Assembly: GCA_021730985.1 (NCBI GenBank)
Contig: JAKFYI010000021.1
Span: 62,001 to 126,000 of the forward strand
Direction: 5' to 3'
Origin: Hyphomicrobiales bacterium
GTDB lineage: Bacteria; Pseudomonadota; Alphaproteobacteria; Rhizobiales; Xanthobacteraceae
DNA: 64,000 nt
Shown here in pieces: positions 17,873-26,346 of the stretch; positions within the stretch are counted from its first letter, which is position 1, and each line of letters starts with the position of its first letter. Below the pieces are notes generated by a model, which worked only from the letters and a program-made list of their open reading frames with translations, made no database searches and was not told where the DNA came from. The position numbers were made by a program, and so were the translations under genes.

Positions 17873-19246
17873 ATGACCACCACGACGGAAACCCCCGCCC
17901 GCCCGAACTGGCGCGATGCGCTCTCGGTCTATCTGAAGCCGCGCGTGCTGATCGTGCTGTTTCTCGGTTTCTCGTCCGGGCTGCCGCTCGCCCTGTCGGG
18001 CTCGACGCTGCTGGTCTGGATGCGCGAGGTCGGCGTCGACCTCGGCACCATCGGGCTTTTTGCCTTGGTGGGCACGCCCTACACCATCAAGTTCCTCTGG
18101 GCGCCGGTTGTGGACGCGCTCGACGTGCCGGTGCTGTCCCGCCTGCTCGGGCGGCGGCGCGGCTGGCTGATGCTGTCGCAGTTCATGCTGATGGCGGCGA
18201 TCCTGATCCTGGCGCTGTGCAATCCGAAAATCTCGCCGCTGATCGTGGTGGCGGGCGCGGCACTGCTGGTCGCCACCGCATCGGCCACCCAGGACATCGT
18301 GATCGACGCCTTCCGCGTCGAAAGCCTCGATCCAAGCGAGCAGGCCGCCGGCATGGCGTCCTACGTCGCGGCCTATCGCGTCGGCATGCTGATCTCGACC
18401 GCGGGCGCGCTCTACGTGGTCAGCGGCTTCGAGGTGCTGGGCGCGGGCAAGGATGCCGCGTGGTCGCTGGGCTACGCCGTGATGGCCGCGATGGTGGCGA
18501 TCGGCATGCTGACGACGCTGCTCGCCACAGAGCCCGCGCGTTCCGCCACGGCGCTGGCCGAGCACACGGCTCACGCCGGCGAGCACCCGGTCAAACGCGT
18601 GGCGACGGCCGCCTACGGCGCGTTCGCCGAGTTCCTGACCCGCGAACTCGCGGTCGCCGTGCTCATCTTCGTGGTTCTCTACAAGTTCTGCGATGCGTTC
18701 GCGGGCGCCATGACCGCTCCGTTCGTGATCGATCTCGGCTTCACCCGCACCGACTACGCCAACATCGTGAAAGGGCTCGGCCTCGCCGCCACGCTGATCG
18801 GTGGTTTCGCCGGCGGCTTCGTCGCCCGCGCCTATCCGCTGGCGACATCGCTGTGGATCGGCGCGTTCCTGCAGATGGCGTCGAACCTGGTGTTCTCGTG
18901 GCAGGCTTACATGGGGCTCAGCCACTGGGCGCTGGCGGTGTCGATCACCATCGAGAATTTTACCAGCGCGATCGGCACCGTGATCTTCGTCGCGTACCTC
19001 TCCGCGCTGTGCCAATCGCCGCTGCACACCGCGACGCAATTTGCGCTGCTCACCGCGCTCGCCGCAGTCGGCCGCACCTATCTCTCGGCCGGCTCCGGCT
19101 TTCTTGCCAAGGAAACCGGCTGGATCTGGTTCTTCATCATCAGCGCGCTGGTCGCGGTGCCGAGCATGATCCTGCTGTGGTGGCTGCAACTGCGCGGGCA
19201 TTTCCGCACGCTCGGGCCCGCCAAGGTGACCGTGCGGGACGACTAG
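17873..19246 (+). CDS. ampG: AmpG-like MFS permease
   Basis: This 457-residue major facilitator protein has about 12-14 membrane segments. It resembles AmpG, which imports anhydro-muropeptides for peptidoglycan recycling. Features are the GFSSGLPLALSGSTLLVWMRE entry (segment 1 loop), VGTPYTIKFLWAPVVDAL (the conserved motif A-like loop) and the ATQDIVIDAFRVE motif. ATG 17873 is preceded by AGGTGG; the frame opens slightly upstream at 17855. No amp or muropeptide genes flank it, so a related substrate such as acetyl-CoA or other small molecules cannot be excluded. Confidence 0.85.
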   Translation: MTTTTETPARPNWRDALSVYLKPRVLIVLFLGFSSGLPLALSGSTLLVWMREVGVDLGTIGLFALVGTPYTIKFLWAPVVDALDVPVLSRLLGRRRGWLMLSQFMLMAAILILALCNPKISPLIVVAGAALLVATASATQDIVIDAFRVESLDPSEQAAGMASYVAAYRVGMLISTAGALYVVSGFEVLGAGKDAAWSLGYAVMAAMVAIGMLTTLLATEPARSATALAEHTAHAGEHPVKRVATAAYGAFAEFLTRELAVAVLIFVVLYKFCDAFAGAMTAPFVIDLGFTRTDYANIVKGLGLAATLIGGFAGGFVARAYPLATSLWIGAFLQMASNLVFSWQAYMGLSHWALAVSITIENFTSAIGTVIFVAYLSALCQSPLHTATQFALLTALAAVGRTYLSAGSGFLAKETGWIWFFIISALVAVPSMILLWWLQLRGHFRTLGPAKVTVRDD

Positions 19247-19251
19247 CTGAC

Positions 19252-19373
19252 CTCGTGTCCCGGCGAGCGAACGCAGTGAGCGTGAGCCGGGACCCAGCTT
19301 TCTTTCTTCGTTGCAACACAAAACCGGGGTCCCGGGTCTCCCCGGCTCAAGGCCGGGTCGCCCGGGACACGAG
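19252..19373. repeat. Long palindromic repeat (family D) between convergent genes
   Basis: Outer arms CTCGTGTCCCGG and CCGGGACACGAG are perfect. Inner blocks such as GTGAGCCGGGACCCAGC match CCGGGGTCCCGGG in part. It fills the gap between the convergent ampG-like gene and the DUF1176 gene. No coding potential is credible in it. It may form a bidirectional transcription barrier. Confidence 0.75.
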
Positions 19374-19392
19374 ACCCAGTGCGTGGCGTGCG

Positions 19393-19905
19393 CTAACGCC
19401 GCGGCGGATAGACCTGCCAGCGTCGGCTTTCGTCGAACGGCTTGCCGTCGCAGTTCGCCTTGCGGAACTGCTTGATCAGCCTGAACTCGTTGCCGCTCCA
19501 CTTCCAGTACGCCACGGAGCCGCAATCGCCGACGCCGCGTCCCTTGTGGAAGCTGCCCATGATGCGGTCCTTCGAACCATAGTCCGCCGACGTGATGCTG
19601 AAGTCGGACACCAGCCGCTTGCCGTTCCAGGTCGGGAACTTCAGAAGGCGCGCCTTGTCCGGCGCGTTCGGATCGGCCGCGAAGAAGATCGAGCCGGCCT
19701 GGTAGGCGGCGCGCCAGCAATACACCTCGACGATCAGCAGGCCGCGGCCGAGGCTTTCACCGTCCCGCTCCTCGTCCTTCAGGTCCACGTCGCATTGGGC
19801 CTGTTTCCAGCCGGCCTCGATCACGCTGTGCGGAATTTTCACCGGCTCGGCGAACGCCGGCCCCGCGAACCACACAACGGCAATGGCAAGGATGAGGAGG
19901 CGCAT
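19393..19905 (-). CDS. Secreted DUF1176-like protein
   Basis: This 170-residue exported protein has a signal peptide (MRLLILAIAVVWFAGPAFA, cleaved before EP). Cysteines occur at the mature start, in VEVYCWRAAYQAGS, at GRGVGDCGSVAYW and near the C-terminus (KANCDGKPF). The block SFHKGRGVGDCGSVAYWKWSG and the final CDGKPFDESRRW resemble the C-terminal part of DUF1176 proteins, although this copy is shorter than many. Function is unknown, probably periplasmic. It begins 6 nt after the recR stop and is likely the last gene of the dnaX-recR unit. Confidence 0.75.
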   Translation of the reverse strand: MRLLILAIAVVWFAGPAFAEPVKIPHSVIEAGWKQAQCDVDLKDEERDGESLGRGLLIVEVYCWRAAYQAGSIFFAADPNAPDKARLLKFPTWNGKRLVSDFSITSADYGSKDRIMGSFHKGRGVGDCGSVAYWKWSGNEFRLIKQFRKANCDGKPFDESRRWQVYPPRR

Positions 19906-19911
19906 CGGTCC

Positions 19912-20517
19912 TCACATCGGCGTGCGACTGCGCAGCGCCTGCGACAGCGTTCCTTCATCGAGATAGTCGAGCTCGCCGCCCACCGGCACGCCGTGGGCAA
20001 GCCGCGTCACGCTCACGTTGGCGTCGTGCAGCAGGTCGGTGATGTAGTGCGCCGTGGTCTGGCCATCGACGGTGGCGTTGAGCGCCAGCACGATCTCCTT
20101 CACCTCCGGCTCCTGCGCGCGCGCCACCAGCGTATCGATCGCGAGGTCCTGGGGGCCGACGCCATCGAGCGGCGACAACGTGCCGCCCAGCACATGATAG
20201 CGCGCGTTGAGCACGCTGGCGCGCTCCAGCGCCCACAGGTCGGCCACATCGCCCACCACCACGATCACGGACGGATCGCGCTTGGGATCGCTGCAGACCG
20301 CGCACGGATTCATCGTGTCGATGTTGCCGCAGTTGCGGCACACCACGACCTTCTCGGTCGCGATCTGCAGCGCACCGGCCAGCGGCGTCATGAGCTGATC
20401 GCGTTTCTTGATCAGGTGCAGCGCGGCGCGGCGCGCCGAGCGGGGCCCAAGCCCCGGCAGGCGCGCCAGCAGTTGGATCAGGCGCTCGATCTCGGGTCCG
20501 GCGGTGGCTTTGGCCAT
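19912..20517 (-). CDS. recR: Recombination protein RecR
   Basis: This 201-residue RecR works with RecF/RecO to load RecA at gaps. The helix-hairpin-helix motif [16 protein letters not shown] spans about residues 20-35. The zinc finger is Cys60-x2-Cys63 and Cys72-x2-Cys75. The Toprim domain holds [15 protein letters not shown] and the later [13 protein letters not shown]. The usual C-terminal [16 protein letters not shown] is present. It follows ybaB by 13 nt in the leftward dnaX-ybaB-recR operon that is conserved across bacteria. Confidence 0.97.
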   Translation of the reverse strand: MAKATAGPEIERLIQLLARLPGLGPRSARRAALHLIKKRDQLMTPLAGALQIATEKVVVCRNCGNIDTMNPCAVCSDPKRDPSVIVVVGDVADLWALERASVLNARYHVLGGTLSPLDGVGPQDLAIDTLVARAQEPEVKEIVLALNATVDGQTTAHYITDLLHDANVSVTRLAHGVPVGGELDYLDEGTLSQALRSRTPM

Positions 20518-20530
20518 GAAATGCGTGGGT

Positions 20531-20854
20531 CTAAAACGGCAGCTTCAGACCGGGCGGCAGCGACAGCCCGCCGGTGAGGCTTTTCATCTTGTCCTGCATC
20601 ACCGTCTCGGCCTTGCGGCGCGCGTCGGCGTGGGCGGCGACAAGCAGGTCCTCGACGATCTCCGTCTCGCCCGGCTTGAGCAGCGATTCGTCGATCTTGA
20701 CGCCCTTGAGTTCACCCTTGGCGCTGAGCTTGACCGTGACCATGCCGCCGCCCGCCGTGCCTTCGACCTCGATCTGGTCGAGCTCGGCCTGCATTTCCTG
20801 CATCTTGGACTGCATCTGCGCGGCCTGCTTCATCAGGCCCATGAAATCAGCCAT
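20531..20854 (-). CDS. ybaB: YbaB/EbfC family nucleoid-associated protein
   Basis: This 107-residue protein is of the YbaB/EbfC family, small dimers that bind DNA with little sequence preference. The N-terminus [20 protein letters not shown] is the long family helix. The centre [20 protein letters not shown] is the beta-sheet core, and the C-terminal helices contain [15 protein letters not shown]. It lies between dnaX (11 nt upstream) and recR (13 nt downstream), its usual place. Cotranscription with both is very likely. Confidence 0.95.
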   Translation of the reverse strand: MADFMGLMKQAAQMQSKMQEMQAELDQIEVEGTAGGGMVTVKLSAKGELKGVKIDESLLKPGETEIVEDLLVAAHADARRKAETVMQDKMKSLTGGLSLPPGLKLPF

Positions 20855-20865
20855 CGTTTCACCCG

Positions 20866-22782
20866 TTATTCGATGCCGTCGTCGCGCACCCAGTTTTCAC
20901 CCAGCGTCTCGTCATCGGCCGGCGGCAGCACGTCATCCAGTGGAACCGCATCGGCCAACGACTCGGGCAGCGCGTCCTTCGGGCCGCGCACACCGGTAAT
21001 CTCCGCGCCCGGCCAACGTTCCAGTACCGCCTTGACCAGCGGGTCGGCGCGCACGCCGGTTTCCAGCGCGGACTGCTTGGCGTCGGTTTGCGATTTCAGG
21101 GTCGGCGCGCCGGTCTCGGCGGAGACCACCACCATCCAGGGCCGGCCGGTCCACAGGCCGAGCTTGCGCGACAATTCATTGACCAGCGTCTTGGCCGCGA
21201 CGGATTCCAGCGCGATTTCGAGACGGCCATCCTCGCAACGCACCAGCCGCATGTCGCGTTCGAGCGCAAGCTTCATCTGGATGTCACGCTTCTCGGCGGC
21301 AAGCGCGACGATGTCCTCGAAGGTGACGATGGCCTTCGCCACCTCGGCTGCGGCCGCTGGCGCTGCCGCAGGGCGTGCATCGCCGGCGGGCTGCACAGCC
21401 TGCTGCATGGTGGGCGCCAGCGCTGCCCTGGCGCCGCCGCGCGGCGCGTCGAACCGCTGGGTGGGTTGGGGGGCCGCGGGAGCGGACGCCTGCGGCCTTG
21501 GCGCCTGCGGCGGCGATGCGGCGGCAGAGGCGCCATTGCCGGACGGCTGCGCCGAGCCGCCATTGTCACCGAGCGAGCGGATCACTTCGTCCGGCGTCGG
21601 CAGGTCGGCGGCGTAGGCGATGCGGACCAGCACCATCTCGGCGGCGGCGATCGGGCGGCCGGCCTCTTTAACCTCGGCGATGCCCTTGAGCAGCATTTGC
21701 CAGGCGCGCGACAGCACGCGCATCGACAGCGCTGTGGCGAAGGCGCGGCCGCGGCTGCGCTCTGACTCACTCAGGGAAATGTCATCGGCCACCGCGGGCA
21801 CGACTTTGACGCGGGTCACAAAGTGGGTGAACTCGGCGAGATCGGACAGCACCACCGTCGGATCGGCGCCGGCATCGTACTGGCTGCGCAGTTCGCCCAG
21901 CGCCGCGGCGATGTCGCCCTTCATCAGCGCCTCGAACAGGTCGATCACGCGGGTGCGGTCGGCCAATCCCAGCATGTTGCGCACGTCCTGGGCGCGCACC
22001 GTGCCGGCGGCATGGGCGATCGCCTGGTCGAACAGCGAGAGCGCGTCGCGCACCGAGCCTTCGGCGGCGCGTGCGATCAGCGCCAGCGCCTCGGGCTCCG
22101 CCTCCAGCTTCTCCTTGCCGGCGATGCCGCCCAGATGCTTGACCAGCGTGGGGCCGTCGATGCGGCGCAGATCGAAGCGCTGGCAGCGCGACAGCACCGT
22201 CACCGGAACCTTGCGGATCTCGGTGGTGGCAAAGATGAACTTGACGTGTGCGGGCGGCTCTTCGAGCGTCTTCAGCAACGCGTTGAACGCCGGTGTCGAC
22301 AGCATGTGCACTTCGTCGAAGATGTAGACCTTGTAGCGCGCACTGACGGGTGCGTAGCGCGACGCGTCGGTGATCTGCCGCACATCATCGACGCCATTGT
22401 GCGAAGCCGCGTCCATTTCCAATACGTCGATGTGACGGCTGTCCATGATCGGCTGGCAGTGGATGCCGAGCGTCGGCATCGAGACGGTCGGGCCTTCGAT
22501 CGAGCCGTCTGGAAGCTGGTAGTTGAGCGCGCGGGCGAGGATGCGCGCGGTCGTTGTCTTGCCGACGCCGCGCACGCCGGTGAGGATCCAGGCCTGCGGG
22601 ATGCGCCCAGTCTCGAACGCATTCGAGACCGTCCGCACCATGGCCTCCTGGCCGATCAGGTCGTCGAATGTCGAAGGGCGGTACTTGCGGGCGAGCACGC
22701 GATACGCCGTGTCGGCGCCGGCCGGATCGGCTCCGAACAATCCGGGCTCCGGCGTGGCTGGTGGAGTGGTTGCGTCGTTCAT
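20866..22782 (-). CDS. dnaX: DNA polymerase III subunit tau/gamma
   Basis: This 638-residue clamp-loader ATPase of the replicase has Walker A GVRGVGKTT (residues 69-77), Walker B-type FDEVHML, sensor 1/arginine-finger region TVLSRCQRFDLRRI (SRC motif), domain III to about residue 400, and a Pro/Ala/Gln-rich linker (about 405-480). The C-terminal domain (about 490-638) includes ETLGENWVRDDG and would bind the polymerase and helicase. The zinc module normally inserted after Walker A is eroded: only one Cys (GIHCQPIMDSRH) remains. ATG 22782 opens the family sequence; the frame upstream crosses the repeat and the SRP RNA and is not coding. Confidence 0.96.
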   Translation of the reverse strand: MNDATTPPATPEPGLFGADPAGADTAYRVLARKYRPSTFDDLIGQEAMVRTVSNAFETGRIPQAWILTGVRGVGKTTTARILARALNYQLPDGSIEGPTVSMPTLGIHCQPIMDSRHIDVLEMDAASHNGVDDVRQITDASRYAPVSARYKVYIFDEVHMLSTPAFNALLKTLEEPPAHVKFIFATTEIRKVPVTVLSRCQRFDLRRIDGPTLVKHLGGIAGKEKLEAEPEALALIARAAEGSVRDALSLFDQAIAHAAGTVRAQDVRNMLGLADRTRVIDLFEALMKGDIAAALGELRSQYDAGADPTVVLSDLAEFTHFVTRVKVVPAVADDISLSESERSRGRAFATALSMRVLSRAWQMLLKGIAEVKEAGRPIAAAEMVLVRIAYAADLPTPDEVIRSLGDNGGSAQPSGNGASAAASPPQAPRPQASAPAAPQPTQRFDAPRGGARAALAPTMQQAVQPAGDARPAAAPAAAAEVAKAIVTFEDIVALAAEKRDIQMKLALERDMRLVRCEDGRLEIALESVAAKTLVNELSRKLGLWTGRPWMVVVSAETGAPTLKSQTDAKQSALETGVRADPLVKAVLERWPGAEITGVRGPKDALPESLADAVPLDDVLPPADDETLGENWVRDDGIE

Positions 22783-22800
22783 GCTGGCTTCCACAACGAC

Positions 22801-22898
22801 GTCATTCCGGGGCGCCGTGAAAGGCGAACCCGGAATCCATACTCCGCAGCGGTGGTTATGGATTCCGGGTTCGCGCCTTCGGCGCGCCCCGAAATGAC
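22801..22898. repeat. Long palindromic repeat (family E)
   Basis: Outer arms GTCATTCCGGGGCGC and GCGCCCCGAAATGAC and inner arms GAACCCGGAATCCATA and TATGGATTCCGGGTTC make a nearly continuous hairpin. It sits between the SRP RNA gene and dnaX. A half copy of the same family is at 58336-58371. No function is known; it could influence processing or readthrough between ffs and dnaX. Confidence 0.85.
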
Positions 22899-22916
22899 AG
22901 CGGAGTTTGCCGAAGT

Positions 22917-23012
22917 GGGAGGCTGACGAGCGACCCGAACCGGTGCTCGTTAGGGCTGCTTCCTTCCGGACCTGACCCGGTTGGCGAGTGGCTCGTCCAC
23001 CGCCAACCTCCC
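22917..23012 (-). ncRNA. ffs: Signal recognition particle 4.5S RNA
   Basis: Read on the minus strand, the segment contains the universally conserved SRP domain IV core GGTCAGGTCCGGAAGGAAGC followed by AGCCC. This is the loop and internal bulge that bind Ffh. The ends GGGAGG (23012-23007) and CCTCCC (22922-22917) pair to close a long hairpin. The stem sides GTTGGCG and CGCCAAC also fold. The size, about 96 nt, fits the short bacterial SRP RNA. It lies upstream of dnaX on the same strand, as in many bacteria. Exact ends are uncertain by a few bases. Confidence 0.95.
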
Positions 23013-23108
23013 GCGCCCTATATCGGGCCAACGGGCCCCGAAAGCAAGCCGGAGCCCGCCGCGGCATGCTAGCTTTCCAGCGGAAACGCTGGGTTTTGGG
23101 CCTTATCG

Positions 23109-23558
23109 ATGTCGCAACAAACCGCACAATCCACCGCAGCCGCGGCCTGGTCGCTCGACCCTCAATTGGCGCGCGATACCGTCCCGGCCGGCGACCTGAC
23201 GCTGTGCCGCGTGCTTCTCATCAACGACGCCAACTACCCTTGGGTGCTCCTGGTGCCGCGCCGGCTGGGCGCTGTCGAGATCATCGACCTGGCTGTAACC
23301 GACCAGGTCCAGTTGATGGCGGAGATCGCGCAGGTGTCCCGCGCGATGAAGGCGATGATCGGCTGCGACAAAATCAATGTTGCGGCGCTGGGCAACGTGG
23401 TGGCGCAGCTTCACGTTCATGTCGTTGCGCGGGGACGGCGCGATCCCGCCTGGCCGAAGCCGGTGTGGGGCGCGGCGCCGCCCGTTGCCTACAGCGAGTC
23501 GGGACTGCGATCCCGCCTGGCCGATCTGCGCGAACGGCTCGACCTGCCCGCGATCTGA
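23109..23558 (+). CDS. HIT family hydrolase
   Basis: This 149-residue protein has a histidine-triad (HIT) fold and would hydrolyse or transfer nucleotidyl groups. Its active-site motif is QLHVHVVAR (about residues 100-108), which corresponds to H-x-H-x-H with the first His replaced by Gln, as in one alphaproteobacterial subgroup; the His expected to act as nucleophile is kept. The core includes LCRVLLINDANYPWVLLVPR and KINVAALGNVV. The substrate is unknown. It is divergent from the SRP RNA gene and 85 nt before the amidohydrolase gene. Confidence 0.88.
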   Translation: MSQQTAQSTAAAAWSLDPQLARDTVPAGDLTLCRVLLINDANYPWVLLVPRRLGAVEIIDLAVTDQVQLMAEIAQVSRAMKAMIGCDKINVAALGNVVAQLHVHVVARGRRDPAWPKPVWGAAPPVAYSESGLRSRLADLRERLDLPAI

Positions 23559-23643
23559 CGCGCTACTTCTGGCCGATCACAGGGCCATTGCGCCGCTCCG
23601 GTCCCAGGCGCAAAATCCGGCGACGCAGCAGGGAGCGACCCTC

Positions 23644-25386
23644 ATGCACGACATCGTCATTCGCGGCGGCACCATCGTCGATGGCACCGGCAAGGCGGCG
23701 TTCACCGGCGACGTGGCGATCGCGGACGGCCGCATCGCGGCGGTCGGCGGCAAGCAAGGCCCCGCCAAGCGTGACATCGACGCCAACGGTCTGATGGTCA
23801 CGCCGGGATGGGTGGACGTTCACACCCACTACGACGGCCAGGCGATGTGGGACCCGCTGCTCTCGCCGTCGTGCTGGCACGGCGTCACCACCGTGATGTT
23901 CGGCAACTGCGGCGTCGGCTTCGCGCCGGTGAAGAAGGAGCATCACGGCGCGCTGATGGATTTGATGGAGGGCGTCGAGGAAATCCCCAATCCGGTGCTG
24001 GCGGCCGGCTTGAACTGGGAGTGGGAAACCTTCCCGCAATACATGAACGAGCTGGAGCGTAGGCCGCGCGCGATCGACATCGCGGCGCAGATCGCGCATC
24101 TGCCGCTGCGCGTCTATGTGATGGGCGACCGCGCGATACGCCGCGAGACGGCCACCGCCGACGACATCGCCGAGATGCGCAATCTGACCATCGAGGCATT
24201 GCGCTGCGGCGCGTTCGGCTTCACCACGTCGCGCACCGATTCGCACAAGACGCCGGACGGCGAACTGGTGCCGTCGCGCTTCGCCGACGGCGAGGAGCTG
24301 GTCGGAATCGGCTCCGCGCTCGGCGTCACCGGCACCGGCGCGTTCGGTATGAACAGCGATTTCGACGACGAGGAGTTCGAGATCGGCTGGATGACGCGGG
24401 TCGCGAAAGAAACCGGCCGCCCGGTCTGGTTCCTGCTCACCGACCGCTACTCGGACCCGCAGCGCTGGCGCCGGCTGATCAAGGCCACCCATGAGGCGCG
24501 CGCCAAGGGCCTGCAACTCACCGCGCAGATGGCGGGACGTCCGATCGGCGTGATGATGGGCATCGGCACCGCGCTCAACCCGTTCACCGTGCGCCCGACC
24601 TACAAACAGCTTGAGAGACTGCCGATCGAGGAGCAGCGCAAGCGCCTGCGCGATCCCGAAATGCGGCGCATGATCCTGGCCGACACGCCGTCCGATGCCG
24701 AGATCGCCAAGCTCGCGCAGTTTCGCCAGATCGTCGCCAAGCGGTTCGACAAGTTCTTCGTGATGGGCAATCCGCCGGACTACGAGCCCGGCCCGGAAAA
24801 AAGCGTCGCCGCCATCGCCCAGCGTGAAGGCCGCACGCCTGAAGAGGTCGCCTACGATTACATGCTGGAAGACGGCCAGTATCTCTATTTCCCGGTGGTC
24901 AATTACGTCACGGGCGACCATGGTCCGATCATGGAAATGCTCAACGACCCCGCCTGCCTGCTTGGCCTCTCGGACGGCGGCGCGCACTGCACATCGATCG
25001 TCGATGCCGGCGTGCCGACCTTCATGCTGACGCACTGGGCGCGGGACCGCAGCCGCGGCCCGAAGCTCACGGTGGAGCACATGGTCAAGCGGCAGACCAG
25101 TGAGACCGCCGACTTCTTCGGGCTTAACGATCGCGGACGACTAGCGCCGGGCTTGCGCGCCGACGTCAACCTGATCGATTTCGACGGCTTGCAGGTTCGC
25201 AAGCCCGAAATCATCCACGACATGCCGGCCAACGGGCGGCGTTTCATCCAGCGCGTCAACGGCTACGAAGCCACGCTGGTGGCGGGGCTGCCGGTGTTCG
25301 AGCGCGGCCAGCACACCGGCGCGTTGCCGGGCCGGCTGGTCCGCGCCGGCGAAGCCGGACTGTCGGCGCGGGAAGCAGCGGAATAG
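23644..25386 (+). CDS. Amidohydrolase, N-acyl-D-amino acid deacylase type
   Basis: This 580-residue metal-dependent hydrolase has the TIM-barrel amidohydrolase fold. Landmarks are the N-terminal beta-sandwich DIVIRGGTIVDGTGKAAF, the metal motif VTPGWVDVHTHYDGQ (about residues 54-68), the Cys-containing MFGNCGVGFAP typical of D-aminoacylases, and the C-terminal LSDGGAHCTSI with its metal Asp. The end LAPGLRADVNLIDF closes the sandwich. It probably cleaves an N-acyl-D-amino acid or related amide; the substrate is not assignable. ATG 23644 is chosen; the frame is open further upstream within the HIT gene. nudC follows 3 nt later. Confidence 0.9.
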   Translation: MHDIVIRGGTIVDGTGKAAFTGDVAIADGRIAAVGGKQGPAKRDIDANGLMVTPGWVDVHTHYDGQAMWDPLLSPSCWHGVTTVMFGNCGVGFAPVKKEHHGALMDLMEGVEEIPNPVLAAGLNWEWETFPQYMNELERRPRAIDIAAQIAHLPLRVYVMGDRAIRRETATADDIAEMRNLTIEALRCGAFGFTTSRTDSHKTPDGELVPSRFADGEELVGIGSALGVTGTGAFGMNSDFDDEEFEIGWMTRVAKETGRPVWFLLTDRYSDPQRWRRLIKATHEARAKGLQLTAQMAGRPIGVMMGIGTALNPFTVRPTYKQLERLPIEEQRKRLRDPEMRRMILADTPSDAEIAKLAQFRQIVAKRFDKFFVMGNPPDYEPGPEKSVAAIAQREGRTPEEVAYDYMLEDGQYLYFPVVNYVTGDHGPIMEMLNDPACLLGLSDGGAHCTSIVDAGVPTFMLTHWARDRSRGPKLTVEHMVKRQTSETADFFGLNDRGRLAPGLRADVNLIDFDGLQVRKPEIIHDMPANGRRFIQRVNGYEATLVAGLPVFERGQHTGALPGRLVRAGEAGLSAREAAE

Positions 25387-25389
25387 CGA

Positions 25390-26346
25390 TTGCCAGTGCC
25401 TTCTCGTTTCGACCTCGGACCCAAGCCTCACCTCGGTTACACCGAAAGCCGTATCGAGCGCGCAGCCGAGAAGCGCCTCGAAGCGGCGTGGCTTGACGCG
25501 CAGGCGTCTGACGCGCGCAGCCGCGTCTATGTGGCCGGCGGCGAGATGATCGTGCTCAAGAAGGGCGGCGCGCTGCACGATCCGCTGTTCACCCCGGACG
25601 AGGCGCGTGAACTCGGGCCGCTCACCGAGACGGTCTTCCTCGGACTGATGGACGGCGCTGCGCGGTTTGGCGCCGGCATGACGCAGCCGCACGCCGAGGC
25701 GCTCAAGGAGCGCGACGATCTGTTCGTCACCGACCTGCGCTCGATCGCGATCCAGGGCCTGGTCGCTCCCGAGCATCTGCCGCCGATCGCCGAAGCCAAG
25801 GCGATGCTGCACTGGCACGCGCGGCATCGCTTTTGCTCCAACTGCGGCGTCGCGACCGACATGACGGAGGCCGGCTGGAAGCGCGCCTGCCCGGCCTGCA
25901 AGGCCGAGCATTTCCCGCGCACCGATCCGGTCGTCATCATGCTGGCGGTGCGCGGCGACAAGGGTCTGCTCGGCCGCTCCGGCCGGTTCGCTGCCACCAT
26001 GTGGTCGTGCCTCGCCGGCTTCGTCGAGCCCGGCGAGTCCGTCGAGGACGCGGTGCGCCGCGAGACGATGGAGGAGGCCGGCATCCGCTGCGGGCGGGTC
26101 AAATACCTGTTCACCCAGCCGTGGCCGTTCCCGATGACGCTGATGATCGGCTGCCACGCCGAGGCGCTCAACGACGACCTCACGATCGACACCAACGAAC
26201 TTGTCGGCGCGCGCTGGTTCAGCAAGGACGAGTGCGCCGCCATGCTGATGCGCAAGCATCCGGAAGGGCTGACCTGCCCGCCGCACGTCGCCATCGCCCA
26301 CCACATCATCCGGGCGTGGGTGGATAGCGACAGTGGCCCCTTCTAG
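25390..26346 (+). CDS. nudC: NAD(+) diphosphatase NudC
   Basis: This Nudix hydrolase of about 318 residues cleaves NADH/NAD and can decap NAD-RNA. A four-cysteine zinc ribbon is seen in CSNCGVATDM and CPACKAEHFPRTDPVV (about residues 153-180). The Nudix box GFVEPGESVEDAVRRETMEE lies at about 212-231. Just after it is TQPWPFPMT, equivalent to the SQPWPFPxS signature of NudC. The start is uncertain: TTG 25390 or GTG 25396 are both possible. The 3' end overlaps the PfkB kinase gene by 14 nt, implying coupling. Confidence 0.93.
   Translation: MPVPSRFDLGPKPHLGYTESRIERAAEKRLEAAWLDAQASDARSRVYVAGGEMIVLKKGGALHDPLFTPDEARELGPLTETVFLGLMDGAARFGAGMTQPHAEALKERDDLFVTDLRSIAIQGLVAPEHLPPIAEAKAMLHWHARHRFCSNCGVATDMTEAGWKRACPACKAEHFPRTDPVVIMLAVRGDKGLLGRSGRFAATMWSCLAGFVEPGESVEDAVRRETMEEAGIRCGRVKYLFTQPWPFPMTLMIGCHAEALNDDLTIDTNELVGARWFSKDECAAMLMRKHPEGLTCPPHVAIAHHIIRAWVDSDSGPF

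Noticed and set aside
17785..20577. 930-codon open frame on the plus strand over the ampG, DUF1176 and recR genes
   Set aside because: High GC keeps stop codons rare. The translation is Arg/Ala-rich nonsense, and it runs antisense to well-supported recR and through the palindromic repeat.
20866..23127. Extended dnaX frame starting upstream of 22782
   Set aside because: The extra part covers the palindromic repeat and the SRP RNA. The family sequence starts at ATG 22782.
23563..25080. 505-codon minus-strand frame over the amidohydrolase gene
   Set aside because: It is antisense to a gene with clear metal-binding motifs. The translation is low-complexity and unlike any family.
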